A model generated the notes under the pieces. It saw only the letters and a program-made list of their open reading frames with translations, was not told where the DNA came from and ran no database searches. Source: Xanthobacteraceae bacterium (GTDB lineage Bacteria > Pseudomonadota > Alphaproteobacteria > Rhizobiales > Xanthobacteraceae). From it: a stretch of DNA of 64,000 nt. Numbering within the stretch: position 1 is the stretch's first letter; each line of letters begins with the position of its first letter. Location: NCBI GenBank assembly GCA_019745775.1, contig JAIESR010000106.1, positions 1-64,000 on the forward strand. The letters run 5' to 3'. Below, in pieces: positions 44,001 through 52,163 of this stretch. A program made the position numbers and the translations under genes.

Positions 44001-45296
44001 TCACTTGACGTTGATCTCCATCCGCTGACCTTCCTGAAGATCGAGCGGAACGGTCTGGCCTTCGATCTCGATGGTGTATTGGCCGGGCGGCACCGGCAGA
44101 ATGTGGCCGAAGGACGAGACCACGGCGACCAGGGTGCCGTCGTCCGCGAGCACCCTATGGCCCGCGCCGCTGGCGCCGTTGACCACGATCACCGCGGGGT
44201 TGAGCACCTTGCGCTCGCCGGCCTCGACTTCGATGTTGTCCCAACGGGCGTTGCCGAACATCACCGTGAAGGTCGAAGGCATGACGCTGAGCGAGTTCAC
44301 CGCGTGCGAGATGCTGCCGACCTCGACCCCGGTTTCCCAATCGAGGACCTTGTGACCGGCGTTCGAAGCATTCGGCATCACCAGCACACCGGGGTCGAGC
44401 ACCGTGGTTTCGCCGGCACGCACCTCCACGCTGCGCCACAGCGTCGGGCCGAAGGCCACGTTGTAGATGCCGGCGGGAAGCTCCATGAATGTCATGTTAT
44501 GGAAGACCCCAAACGCCTTCTCGGTCTCGGCCTCGGTCACCCTGTGACCCCGGAAGTCCGGATTCTTGATTTGCAGCCGGCCGGGCTTGGGTTTGACGAT
44601 GGTGATGGTGGTCTTTTTCTGCGGCACCGGCTTCTGCTCGGACGGCGGCGGCTCCGGTTTGGCGGCGACGGCGGCGCCGAGGCGGGCGCCAAGATCGGCG
44701 GCGCCGGAGGCGTCCGAATAGGTGCCGCGCGCCACCCGCGCCATGCACTGGAGCTGGAAGCGCGCCGCCGCATCGACATTGAAACCGATCGTGTGGATCG
44801 TCAGCCGCGCGTCCGCGGCGGCCAGCGCCTTGGCCGCGGCGCAGGGATCGCCCGGACAGGTTTCTTTGCCGTCGCTCACCAGAACGACGGTGCGGCTGCC
44901 TGGCTCCTGGGCGATGTCGGTCGCGGCAAGCTGGATCACATGGGTGATCGGAGTGTAGCCCTGCGCCTTGATCGCCTGCGTCTTGGCGAGAATGGCGGCG
45001 CGGTTGGCGGCCGCCGGAGCGAAGTCGACCAGGAGCTCGGTATCCTTGCAGTTGCGCTCCCGGGTCGGCGACTGGTGGCCATACACGCGGTAGGAAATCC
45101 GCAGGTTGGGATCGAGCTTGGCGACGAAGGCGGCGACCGCCGCCTTGGCGGCCTCGATCCGGGTGCCGCCCGTGCCGAGCTTGGCGTTCATCGAGCCCGA
45201 GGCATCGAGAATAAGCGCGATGCTGCGGCCCTCCTGGGCGGGCGCGGCAAGCGTGGAGGCGAACAGAAGTGTTGCGGCGAAAGCAAAACGGGACAT
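44001..45296 (-). CDS. Secreted VWA-domain protein
   Basis: 431 residues with a short signal peptide (AFAATLLFASTLAAPA). The von Willebrand A domain (about 24-205) has an intact MIDAS: DASGSMNAKLG (Asp-x-Ser-x-Ser), GYTPITHVIQ (Thr) and LVSDGKETCPGDPC (Asp). The C-terminal part holds repeated beta units with matching segments (AGHKVLDWETGVEVG and AGHRVLADDGTLVAV), probably two or three copies of a small beta domain. Metal-dependent protein binding in the periplasm or on the surface is inferred. It is the first gene of a two-gene unit. Confidence 0.85.
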   Translation of the reverse strand: MSRFAFAATLLFASTLAAPAQEGRSIALILDASGSMNAKLGTGGTRIEAAKAAVAAFVAKLDPNLRISYRVYGHQSPTRERNCKDTELLVDFAPAAANRAAILAKTQAIKAQGYTPITHVIQLAATDIAQEPGSRTVVLVSDGKETCPGDPCAAAKALAAADARLTIHTIGFNVDAAARFQLQCMARVARGTYSDASGAADLGARLGAAVAAKPEPPPSEQKPVPQKKTTITIVKPKPGRLQIKNPDFRGHRVTEAETEKAFGVFHNMTFMELPAGIYNVAFGPTLWRSVEVRAGETTVLDPGVLVMPNASNAGHKVLDWETGVEVGSISHAVNSLSVMPSTFTVMFGNARWDNIEVEAGERKVLNPAVIVVNGASGAGHRVLADDGTLVAVVSSFGHILPVPPGQYTIEIEGQTVPLDLQEGQRMEINVK

Positions 45297-45605
45297 GGCA
45301 ATCCTCCAGAGCTTCCCAGGAAGGCTGCGGCTATGGCCGCTGCCTAGCCGCTGAATTGCGGGCGGTCTTCGGCTTCACGGTCCAGGCCGGCGCCACACCT
45401 CGGATTTGATTTTCACCGCAACGATCCGCTCAATGGTCATGGCCCGACATCATGAGATGATGGCGGCCGAAATCTTGCCTCCGCCAACACGGGCGGATAG
45501 CGGCGGCGGCCAGATGCAATCAGACCCGCGGGGCCGGCGCCTCACCCATTTGAGTGAGGCAGCAGGTGGTATAGTGTGGGTCGAGGCGGCGATACGGAGT
45601 TGGGC
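45297..45605. other. Divergent promoter region (309 bp)
   Basis: It lies between the VWA gene (minus) and the LuxR-type gene (plus). It contains CATCAT-GAG-ATGATG at 45448-45462 and a longer dyad at 45541-45558. No gene is seen. Confidence 0.5.
45541..45558. promoter_or_regulatory. Candidate operator dyad upstream of the LuxR-type gene
   Basis: The 18-bp dyad CTCACCCATTTGAGTGAG is symmetrical at 14 of 18 positions; the perfect outer arms GCCTCAC and GTGAGGC (45539-45545, 45554-45560) extend it. It ends 47 bp before the ATG at 45606. Its length suits a dimeric LuxR/FixJ-type HTH protein, so autoregulation is a reasonable guess. Confidence 0.4.
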
Positions 45606-46790
45606 ATGGCTCGACCACCGGGAATGCGCGGCTGGTCGGGCGACGAGGCCAAACTCCTCGATCTCGTCGGGGCCATGTATGACGCCGCGCTGGCACCGCA
45701 GGAACTGCCGCGGGTGCTGTCGCGATTGGCGCGACTCTGCGGTGGCATCTGGACGCCGCTGTCGGTGATTCCGATTGCGCACCAGGGCAGCACACTGACC
45801 GTGCAGAACGCCGACGTCGACCCGGGCTTCCTCACCTTCTTCCACCAGAACTACACGACGCCCGACCGCAACCCGTCAATTCCGCGGATCATGGCCATGC
45901 CGCAGGGAAGGGTCGTGCTGCGCGAGGAGCATTACAGCGACGCGGAGTGGGAACGCATTGACATGTACCGCGATGTCTATGTGCCGATTGGCGGTTACGC
46001 CTCGCTCGGCGCACCATTGCTCAAGACGCAAGATTATTTCGCCCTGGTTGGGATGGTGCGGGCGAAATCCAAGGGTGAGTATGAATCGCGCGAGTTGAAG
46101 CTGCTCGAACGCGCCATACCCCATTTGCAGCGCATGATGCAGATTTTGCTGCGCCTCGACGCACTCGAGGCCCGCCAGGCCACCGACGAGGCGCTGTGGG
46201 ACCGGCTGCCCTTTGGCGTCTTTATTCTCGATGATACCGGCCGCATCCTCTGGGGCAACCGCATGGGTGAATCGATCCTGACGGAAAATGACGGCCTTGC
46301 CAGCCGCGGCGACCAGCTGTTTGCGAGCGCCAGCGATCAAAATACAGCGTTGCATCGGCTGATCGGCGAGGCCGCATTGACCAGAACAGGGCGCGGGCTC
46401 AGTGCCGGCGGCGCGCTCGCGCTCTCGCGGCCCTCGGCGCGTCAGCCGCTCGCCGTGCTGGTGGCGCCGTTCGCCGCTGCCCAGGTTGCGCAACTGATGC
46501 CCGGCCGCCATTCCGCCGTGGTCGTGATGGTGAGCGATCCCGCGGCCAAACCGCAGGCGGCGCCGCAGCTGCTGTCCGCGCTTTATGGCTTGACCAGACG
46601 CGAGGCAGCGCTTGTCTCCTTACTGCTCGAAGGCCTCGATTTGCGTGACGCCGCCGAACGACTCGGGCTTGCCATGAACACGGTACGCACGCATCTGCGC
46701 GCGGTGTTTCACAAAACCGGCACTCGCCGTCAGAGCGAGCTCATCGGTCTCTTGTCGCGCAGCATCGCCATGCTCGGCCGCGCCGACTGA
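45606..46790 (+). CDS. LuxR-family (GerE HTH) transcriptional regulator
   Basis: 394 residues from ATG 45606. The C-terminal LuxR-type HTH is clear: YGLTRREAALVSLLLEGLDL, AAERLGLAMNTVRTHL, AVFHKTGTRRQSEL. The N-terminal 190 residues form an unassigned sensory region, followed by a PAS-like segment (about 205-260: PFGVFILDDTGRILWGNRMG). It is not an obvious acyl-homoserine-lactone receptor, because the autoinducer-domain signature is missing. The ligand is unknown. An in-frame GTG at 45576 is a possible but less likely start. Confidence 0.85.
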   Translation: MARPPGMRGWSGDEAKLLDLVGAMYDAALAPQELPRVLSRLARLCGGIWTPLSVIPIAHQGSTLTVQNADVDPGFLTFFHQNYTTPDRNPSIPRIMAMPQGRVVLREEHYSDAEWERIDMYRDVYVPIGGYASLGAPLLKTQDYFALVGMVRAKSKGEYESRELKLLERAIPHLQRMMQILLRLDALEARQATDEALWDRLPFGVFILDDTGRILWGNRMGESILTENDGLASRGDQLFASASDQNTALHRLIGEAALTRTGRGLSAGGALALSRPSARQPLAVLVAPFAAAQVAQLMPGRHSAVVVMVSDPAAKPQAAPQLLSALYGLTRREAALVSLLLEGLDLRDAAERLGLAMNTVRTHLRAVFHKTGTRRQSELIGLLSRSIAMLGRAD

Positions 46791-46854
46791 CGGCGAGAAC
46801 CGGACCGCGCAAGTCGGGCTAAGGCAACCGCCGGCGCATTGACGGCTCTGCGAC

Positions 46855-47700
46855 TCAGCTCAGCCTTATCATCACCAGCCCGACGACGATCATCAGCGCC
46901 GCGGCGACGCGCGGCATCAAGAGCGGCTCTTTCAGGAACACGACGGCGAGGATCGTGCCGAACAGCACGCTGGTCTCGCGCAGCGCTCCCACGAGCGCAA
47001 TAGGCGCGACCGTCATCGCCCAGATCGCGATGCCGTAGGACGTCACCTGCATGACGCCGCCGCCGGCGCCAAGCTTCCAGTGCTGCGCCATTAATGCAAA
47101 GACGGCGCGGCCGCGCCGCACCAACGCATAGATCGCCATCGCCACGCCGATACCGATGAAGATCGCAGCCGTGTAAGCGTGCGCATTGCCGGCGGCACGC
47201 GCGCCGACGCCGTCAACCAGCGTGTAGGCGCAGATCGTCACCGCGGTCAGGAGCGCAAAGCCGATCGCACGCCGGTCGAGCCTGGCGAGATCACGGCCGC
47301 CGCGCAGCGAGAGCAGCAACACGCCGGCGGCGAGCACTGCGATGCCGAGCCAGCCGAGCAAGCCGATATGCTCCTGGAGCCACACCGCCGCGCCGGTCGC
47401 CGTCATCAGCGGCGCCGCGCCGCGCGCGAGCGGATAGACGAGCCCCATGTCGCCGGCGGCGTAGCTTTCGATCAGCGCCGCAAAATAGACGATATGGATC
47501 AACACCGACGCGATCACCCATGGCCAGGCGGCAACGGCCGGCCATCCGGTGAACGGCAGCATCGCCAAGCCGACCAGCGCCGCGCCGATCGAGATCAGGA
47601 TCGTCGTGGCCAGCGGATCGAGCCCGCGCTTGACCGCGGCGTTCCAGCCGGCGTGGCAGAGCGCGGCAAACAGCACGGCAATGAAGACGAAGGAATCCAC
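46855..47700 (-). CDS. EamA/DMT-family membrane transporter
   Basis: 281 residues with about ten membrane helices and the internal duplication of EamA transporters. VYPLARGAAPLMTATGAAVW closes the first half, and VGALRETSVLFGTILAVVFL closes the second. Such proteins export small metabolites such as amino acids. It starts with GTG at 47700; there is no better start nearby. No regulator or enzyme in the neighbourhood suggests a substrate. Confidence 0.85.
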   Translation of the reverse strand: MDSFVFIAVLFAALCHAGWNAAVKRGLDPLATTILISIGAALVGLAMLPFTGWPAVAAWPWVIASVLIHIVYFAALIESYAAGDMGLVYPLARGAAPLMTATGAAVWLQEHIGLLGWLGIAVLAAGVLLLSLRGGRDLARLDRRAIGFALLTAVTICAYTLVDGVGARAAGNAHAYTAAIFIGIGVAMAIYALVRRGRAVFALMAQHWKLGAGGGVMQVTSYGIAIWAMTVAPIALVGALRETSVLFGTILAVVFLKEPLLMPRVAAALMIVVGLVMIRLS

Positions 47701-47736
47701 TGGAGTATTCCCCGGTTAAGCTGACTCGCTCTCTCC

Positions 47737-47807
47737 CGCTCGTCCCCGCGAAAGCGGGGACCCAGGTTAGCTCAAGACTGGATTCCCGCTTGCGCGGGAA
47801 TGAGCGG
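47737..47807. repeat. 71-bp palindromic repeat, family B, copy 1
   Basis: It contains two hairpins: GTCCCCGC-GAAA-GCGGGGAC and TTCCCGC-TTGC-GCGGGAA. Outer ends CGCTCG and TGAGCGG are also nearly complementary. A second copy of the same 71-bp length, with three substitutions, is at 58506-58576. It sits between the EamA and old-yellow-enzyme genes. Confidence 0.9.
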
Positions 47808-47833
47808 GGAAAGACCCGTTTCAGGTAACCGCA

Positions 47834-48937
47834 CTAGTCGCGGTAGCCGGCGCCGGGCCACAACTTCGGGGCGGCGCGGGCATACTGCTTCGGGCGGGCG
47901 ACCTCGGCGCCGAGCTCCGCTGCCGCGTGCCAGGCCCAATGGGGGTCGTCGAGGAACGCCCGTCCCAGCGCCACCATGTCGGCTTTGCCTTCGGCGACGA
48001 CGGCTTCGGCCTGTTTAGGCGTCGCGATCAGCCCGACCGTGCGGGTCGCGATTGCGACCTCGCGCTTCACCTGTTCGGCGAAGGGCACATTGAACCCGGG
48101 CGTCGGCGCGCGCTGCGCATCGGCGGTGATCGCGCCGGAAGAGACGTCCACATAGTCGAGCCCCGCCGCCTTGAGTTCGCGCGCGAACACGACGGCGTCG
48201 TCCGCGGTGAGCCCGCCGTCGACCCAGTCGGTGCCGGTGATGCGCGCGCCGACCGGCGTGCCTTTGGGCACCTGCGCCCGCACCACGCGCGCGACCTCCA
48301 GCGGAAAGCGCATGCGCCCTTCGAGGGCGCCGCCGTAGTCGTCGTTGCGCCGGTTCGACAGCGGCGACACGAAACTGTGCAGCAGATAGCCGTGGGCCAT
48401 GTGCAGCTCGATCGCGTCGAACCCGCACCGCACCGCTCGCGCCGCGGCGGCGGCAAAGGCGTCGCGCACCGCGTCGATGTCGTCCTGCGTCATCGCGCGC
48501 GGCGCCGCCCAATCGGCGCCGAACGGAATGGCCGACGGCGCGATCGTCTGCCATGGATCGGGCGGCGCGGTGCCGCCCTGCCCTCGCCCCTCCCACGGCG
48601 CGCGCGCCGAGCCTTTGCGTCCGGCGTGGGCGAGCTGGACGGCGATCTTCGCCGTGCCGATCCGGTGACAATGATCGACGATGCGCGTGAGCGCCGCTTC
48701 GCAGGCGTCGGAGTAGAGGCCGAGGCAGCCATGGCTGATGCGGCCGCGCCGCTCCACGTCGGTCATTTCCGCCACCACGAGACCGGCGCCGGAATTGGCC
48801 AGCATGCCCAGATGCGTCAGGTGCCAGTCGGACGCCACGCCGTCGTTGGCGCTGTACTGGCACATCGGGGAGACGACGATGCGGTTCGCAACGTCGAGGT
48901 CGGCGAGCCGGATGGGCGAGAACAATACGCTTGTCAT
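47834..48937 (-). CDS. NADH:flavin oxidoreductase, old yellow enzyme family (YqjM/XenA-like)
   Basis: 367 residues; FMN-dependent ene-reductase of the thermophilic-like OYE class, which reduces activated C=C bonds or nitro-compounds. Features are NRIVVSPMCQYSANDGVASD (redox-tuning Cys about 25), QLAHAGRKGS, FDAIELHMAHGYLLHSFVSP (substrate His pair), SNRRNDDYGG and DMVALGRAFLDDPHW (FMN phosphate). Length and motifs match YqjM-type enzymes. It may have a role in oxidative or electrophile stress, which is unproven. Confidence 0.93.
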   Translation of the reverse strand: MTSVLFSPIRLADLDVANRIVVSPMCQYSANDGVASDWHLTHLGMLANSGAGLVVAEMTDVERRGRISHGCLGLYSDACEAALTRIVDHCHRIGTAKIAVQLAHAGRKGSARAPWEGRGQGGTAPPDPWQTIAPSAIPFGADWAAPRAMTQDDIDAVRDAFAAAAARAVRCGFDAIELHMAHGYLLHSFVSPLSNRRNDDYGGALEGRMRFPLEVARVVRAQVPKGTPVGARITGTDWVDGGLTADDAVVFARELKAAGLDYVDVSSGAITADAQRAPTPGFNVPFAEQVKREVAIATRTVGLIATPKQAEAVVAEGKADMVALGRAFLDDPHWAWHAAAELGAEVARPKQYARAAPKLWPGAGYRD

Positions 48938-48989
48938 GCAACTCTCACTAAAGCCTTCCCTGCATGGCGCATGTCCTCGGGACTGCGCC

Positions 48990-49262
48990 TCAGGCCGCGT
49001 CGCGGTCGATCACCGGTGCTTCCGGCTGAGGTGCCGGCGGCGGGCCAGGACAGAGCCGCCGGTGCTGTTCCAGGATCGCCGCCCAGCGGTCGCAAATCTC
49101 GGCGACCTCGCGGGTTTGCGCAAGCAGCTCGTGTTCCTCGTAATACCGCGTCCAGCGCCCGTTGCTATAAAGCTCGGCAAAGTAGTCGCGCCGCCTCTCG
49201 GCGAAGTCGCGCCATCTCTCGGCAATCTTGCCGAATTTCCGGAATGCAGGCCGATCGGTCAT
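48990..49262 (-). CDS. TIGR03809-family protein (90 aa)
   Basis: A short soluble protein starting at ATG 49262 (MTDRPAFRKFGKIAERWRDF). The conserved core ERRRDYFAELYSNGRWTRYY marks TIGR03809, a Hyphomicrobiales family of unknown function. The upstream in-frame region (to 49319) is not family-like. It precedes the OYE gene by 52 bp on the same strand and may be co-transcribed. Confidence 0.85.
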   Translation of the reverse strand: MTDRPAFRKFGKIAERWRDFAERRRDYFAELYSNGRWTRYYEEHELLAQTREVAEICDRWAAILEQHRRLCPGPPPAPQPEAPVIDRDAA

Positions 49263-49339
49263 CAGGCAGCGCAAGCGTGCCGCGCATGGGCGGCGGTGGG
49301 TCACGACGAACGGGTTCAATCGACATCGACGGACGCATC

Positions 49340-49367
49340 GCTCACAAAACCTGGCTCACAAAACCTG
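49340..49367. repeat. 14-bp perfect tandem duplication
   Basis: GCTCACAAAACCTG occurs at 49340-49353 and again at 49354-49367. Probably slippage; it is close to the expected promoter of the TIGR03809 gene. Confidence 0.85.
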
Positions 49368-49463
49368 TGCACGACTGACATTTCAAACTTATGCACAGGC
49401 CCTGGTGATTCGCCTACCCCGGTGTGGTGGAGGTGACGACGCCGACCGGCCTGGACGGCGCGC

Positions 49464-49500
49464 AAAGAAAAACCCTCCCGGAGGGGTGGTCCGGGAGGGT
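49464..49500 (-). terminator. Strong rho-independent terminator of the sigma/anti-sigma/subtilase unit
   Basis: Read on the minus strand, an 11-bp perfect stem (ACCCTCCCGGA and TCCGGGAGGGT, 7-nt loop) is followed by TTTTTCTTT. It lies 189 bp downstream of the subtilase stop. No other minus-strand gene ends nearby, so it very probably ends that transcript. Confidence 0.88.
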
Positions 49501-49688
49501 CATTTGATCGGCGCAGGGGGATCGGGGGGCGGGAGCGCCGATCGGGGGCTGTGAAACTTGGAGAGGCCGGGCATGGCCTGTACGTACATTGGTCGCTGCG
49601 GGCCGGGAAAAGGTTCACCGGGTTCAGAGAAAAAGCTAAAGATTTTTTCGGGCTTCCAGATTTCAGCCTAAACCATTGTTACAATTAG

Positions 49689-51407
49689 CTATTGGCTTGC
49701 CTGCCCGGCCGTGCTGGCGGGGGTGATGGCCGCCGCAGGGGCCGCGTGGGCCTCCGGGGCGGCCGGCAGGATCGCCATCACCGCCCGGTGGGCGTCCACC
49801 AGCCCGGCCCCGAACAGCGGGTCGATGCCGGGATTGCCGAGGTCGCGGGCCGTGCTCATCAGCGCCCGGCGCACCGCCTCCGGCGTGAGGCCCGGGTTTC
49901 GTTCCAGCATCAGCGCGATCACGCCGGTGATCTCGGCGGCCGAGAACGACGTGCCCGAGGTGATGCGGCAGTCGCCGCCGACCGTCGGCAGTACCAGGTT
50001 CACGCCCGGGGCGGCGATCGCGATGTGGTTGCCGCGAACGGCCATGCGATAGATGCGGTCGTCCTCGTCGGTCGCGGTGACCGCAATCACGAAAGGCAGC
50101 GCGGCGGGATATTGCGGGGGCGACGTCGGGCCGTTGTTGCCGGCGGCGGCGACCAGGATGATGCCGCGCCCGCGCGCCACGTTCAGGTGGCGCTCGATCA
50201 GGGGATTGTGGTCGCCGGCAAAGCTCATGTTGATGACGCGGGCGCCGCGCAGCATCGCCCACTCGACCGCCTTGACGATGTCGCTGGTCGTGCCGTCCAT
50301 GCTGCTGCGCTGGGTCCCGAACGCCCGCGCCGCCAGGATGTGGACGCCGGGCGCCGTTCCGCGCAACTGGGCCCGTGCGGCGATGGCGCCGACGATTGAC
50401 GTGCCATGCGCGTGGACACGGTCGCCGCGCCCGATGGCGTCGTAGGTGTCGACGCTCAGGCCCGCCAGCTCCGGATGCTGCGTATCGACGCCGCCGTCGA
50501 TGACGGCGATCAACACGCGATGGCCGCTGGCGAGCTCATGGGCTTGCGTCATCCGCATCCGCGCCAGCGCGTATTGCTCGAGGCTGCACCCGGGCGCCGC
50601 CGCGGCTTGTTGCAACATCACGATCTGGTTCAGCTGGACGGTAAAGCCCTCGGCAGCGAGGGCGCGCACGACCGCCGGCGCCGGGCGGCGGTCGTTGATC
50701 CGCAGACGCCGGATCGACGTGTTGGTGAACTGCAGATTGATCGATTCGACCTGGGTCAACCGGTGCCGCCGCATCAGCGCCGCCATGGTCTGCGGCGAGA
50801 CGTTGCCGGCGACCTCGACCAACACCTCGTTCGGCACGTAGCGGCCCGAGGTCGTGGGCGGCTGCCGCGGAGGCTGTCCGCCACCGCCACCTCCGCCTCC
50901 GCCACCACCGACGTTCGCGGGAGGACCCGACGGACCGCCCGGCACGCTGACGACGGTGTCGCCCGGCGGATAGAACGGCGGAATCGGGAAGCGCGGCCGC
51001 CGCGGACGCTGATCGCCCTTCGGACGGCGGTTGTCCGCGGTGTTGTCGTTGCCCGGATAGCGGCCACCGCCCATTCCCATGCCGCCCATTCCACCCATGC
51101 CGCCCATGCCAAGGTCGGTCACCTGGCCCCCAGGACGGCGCGGTCCGGACATGCCGCCCGGCATGCCCGACTTCGACAACGTGCCTGCGATGCCGCCGGC
51201 GATCTGGAAACGGTTCGGCCCGCCGCCGCTCGAGAATCCGCCGCCCGCGAATCCGCGCGAGCCCTGCATGCGGAAGCCCTGCGCCGAGGCATCGTCAATG
51301 GCCGGTGGCGATACCAGCGCGACGCCGGCAACGAGCGCGGCAGGCACGACCAGCGACGGCCGCGCAACGGCGTGAATGGCGGATGTGAAGGCGGCGCAGA
51401 AACCCAT
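49689..51407 (-). CDS. Secreted S8 (subtilisin-like) serine protease with Gly-rich N-terminal region
   Basis: 572 residues from ATG 51407. A signal-like N terminus precedes a low-complexity region (about 45-175) with GMGGMGGMGGMG and a run of Gly. A propeptide-like segment follows (about 188-265; VPNEVLVEVAGNVSPQTMAA). The catalytic domain has Asp304 (IAVIDGGVDTQHP), His334 (HAHGTSIVGAIA), the oxyanion Asn in AAAGNNGP and Ser487 (SGTSFSAAE), all present. The tail is Ala/Pro-rich. It follows the anti-sigma gene by 81 bp and is probably under ECF sigma control. The frame extends upstream to 51446 without a better start. Confidence 0.92.
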   Translation of the reverse strand: MGFCAAFTSAIHAVARPSLVVPAALVAGVALVSPPAIDDASAQGFRMQGSRGFAGGGFSSGGGPNRFQIAGGIAGTLSKSGMPGGMSGPRRPGGQVTDLGMGGMGGMGGMGMGGGRYPGNDNTADNRRPKGDQRPRRPRFPIPPFYPPGDTVVSVPGGPSGPPANVGGGGGGGGGGGQPPRQPPTTSGRYVPNEVLVEVAGNVSPQTMAALMRRHRLTQVESINLQFTNTSIRRLRINDRRPAPAVVRALAAEGFTVQLNQIVMLQQAAAAPGCSLEQYALARMRMTQAHELASGHRVLIAVIDGGVDTQHPELAGLSVDTYDAIGRGDRVHAHGTSIVGAIAARAQLRGTAPGVHILAARAFGTQRSSMDGTTSDIVKAVEWAMLRGARVINMSFAGDHNPLIERHLNVARGRGIILVAAAGNNGPTSPPQYPAALPFVIAVTATDEDDRIYRMAVRGNHIAIAAPGVNLVLPTVGGDCRITSGTSFSAAEITGVIALMLERNPGLTPEAVRRALMSTARDLGNPGIDPLFGAGLVDAHRAVMAILPAAPEAHAAPAAAITPASTAGQASQ

Positions 51408-51454
51408 GGTTTCAGCTCCCAAAATGGCCGGCCCCGCCGCGGCCACAAGGCACC

Positions 51455-51476
51455 GGCGTCAGATCAGCCTGACGCC
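51455..51476. promoter_or_regulatory. Hairpin between anti-sigma and subtilase genes
   Basis: A perfect 8-bp stem, GGCGTCAG (51455-51462) and CTGACGCC (51469-51476), with a 6-nt loop, lies in the 81-bp gap. No T-tract follows on the minus strand. It could be an RNA-processing or stability element that sets protease level relative to the regulators. Confidence 0.4.
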
Positions 51477-51488
51477 GTGAATGAGCAG

Positions 51489-52163
51489 TTAGTTCTTCGG
51501 CGCGATGAACGCGACGATGTTGGTCTCGGCCCGCATGCGGCGGATCGCGCTGTTGAAGTCGTTGTCCGACATCGGCGACGCGGCGAGCTGGAGCTCGTAC
51601 ATGCCGCCGCGGTTCGGACCCTGCACCACGGCTGCCTTGTTGACGTCGAGGAAGCGGGTCACTTCGGCAAGCGTCGCGTTGGCGGTGAAGCGCACAACCG
51701 CGCGCTGGTTCGACAGCGCCGGGTCGCTCGCCAGGGTGTGGCTCGCGGGCGTGTCCTGGTTGCGGACCACGACGGTGGTCAGGACCGCCGCCTGCACGAC
51801 CAGCGCGAGCGCAGCCGCGGTGCCGGCATAAGCCAGGGTACGCGGGCTGAAGCTCGACATGAATTCGACGACGCGGGCGGTGAAGTTGAACGAGGCCTTC
51901 TTGGCCACCGGTGCCTCGGCGTCGATCGCGGAGAACAGCCTTTCCATCGCCCGCGCCGACGGGGCGCCGAGCGTCTCGTTGAGATGGATGGTCTCGTTGA
52001 GCTCTTCGCGGACCAGCTCATAACGGCGGGCGAGCTCGCGGTCGCCAGCGAGCGCCTGTTCGACGCGATCGCTGTCACGACGGCTCAGCGTGCCGGCGGC
52101 GTGCCACGGAAGCAGGGCCTCGATGTCCTGGCGCTCGGGCGCCTCTCGGTTCAAGTTCATCAT
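51489..52163 (-). CDS. Membrane anti-sigma factor with propeptide-like periplasmic domain
   Basis: 224 residues. The cytoplasmic part (about 1-105) has the anti-sigma-like segment DIEALLPWHAAGTLSRRDSD and a helical region. No His-x3-Cys-x2-Cys zinc motif is present, so it is not a ZAS-type. One membrane helix (about 108-133) follows. The periplasmic domain (about 150-224) reads beta-alpha-beta-beta-alpha-beta: AVVRFTANATLAEVTRFL, AAVVQGPNRGGMYELQLA, AIRRMRAETNIVAFIAP. That resembles subtilase propeptide or I9-type modules. It overlaps the sigma gene by 4 bases (ATGA), so the two are translationally coupled. Confidence 0.8.
   Translation of the reverse strand: MMNLNREAPERQDIEALLPWHAAGTLSRRDSDRVEQALAGDRELARRYELVREELNETIHLNETLGAPSARAMERLFSAIDAEAPVAKKASFNFTARVVEFMSSFSPRTLAYAGTAAALALVVQAAVLTTVVVRNQDTPASHTLASDPALSNQRAVVRFTANATLAEVTRFLDVNKAAVVQGPNRGGMYELQLAASPMSDNDFNSAIRRMRAETNIVAFIAPKN

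Larger units (their letters stand above)
49263..49688. other. Intergenic region (426 bp) with a tandem repeat and a terminator
   Basis: It lies between the subtilase gene end (49689) and the TIGR03809 start (49262). It contains a 14-bp tandem duplication at 49340-49367 and a strong minus-strand terminator at 49464-49500. A 100-residue frame across it (49316-49618) runs through the terminator and is rejected. Confidence 0.6.

Noticed and set aside
49316-49618. Possible 100-residue gene between the subtilase and TIGR03809 genes
   Set aside because: It reads through a strong terminator and a tandem repeat, and has no family signal.
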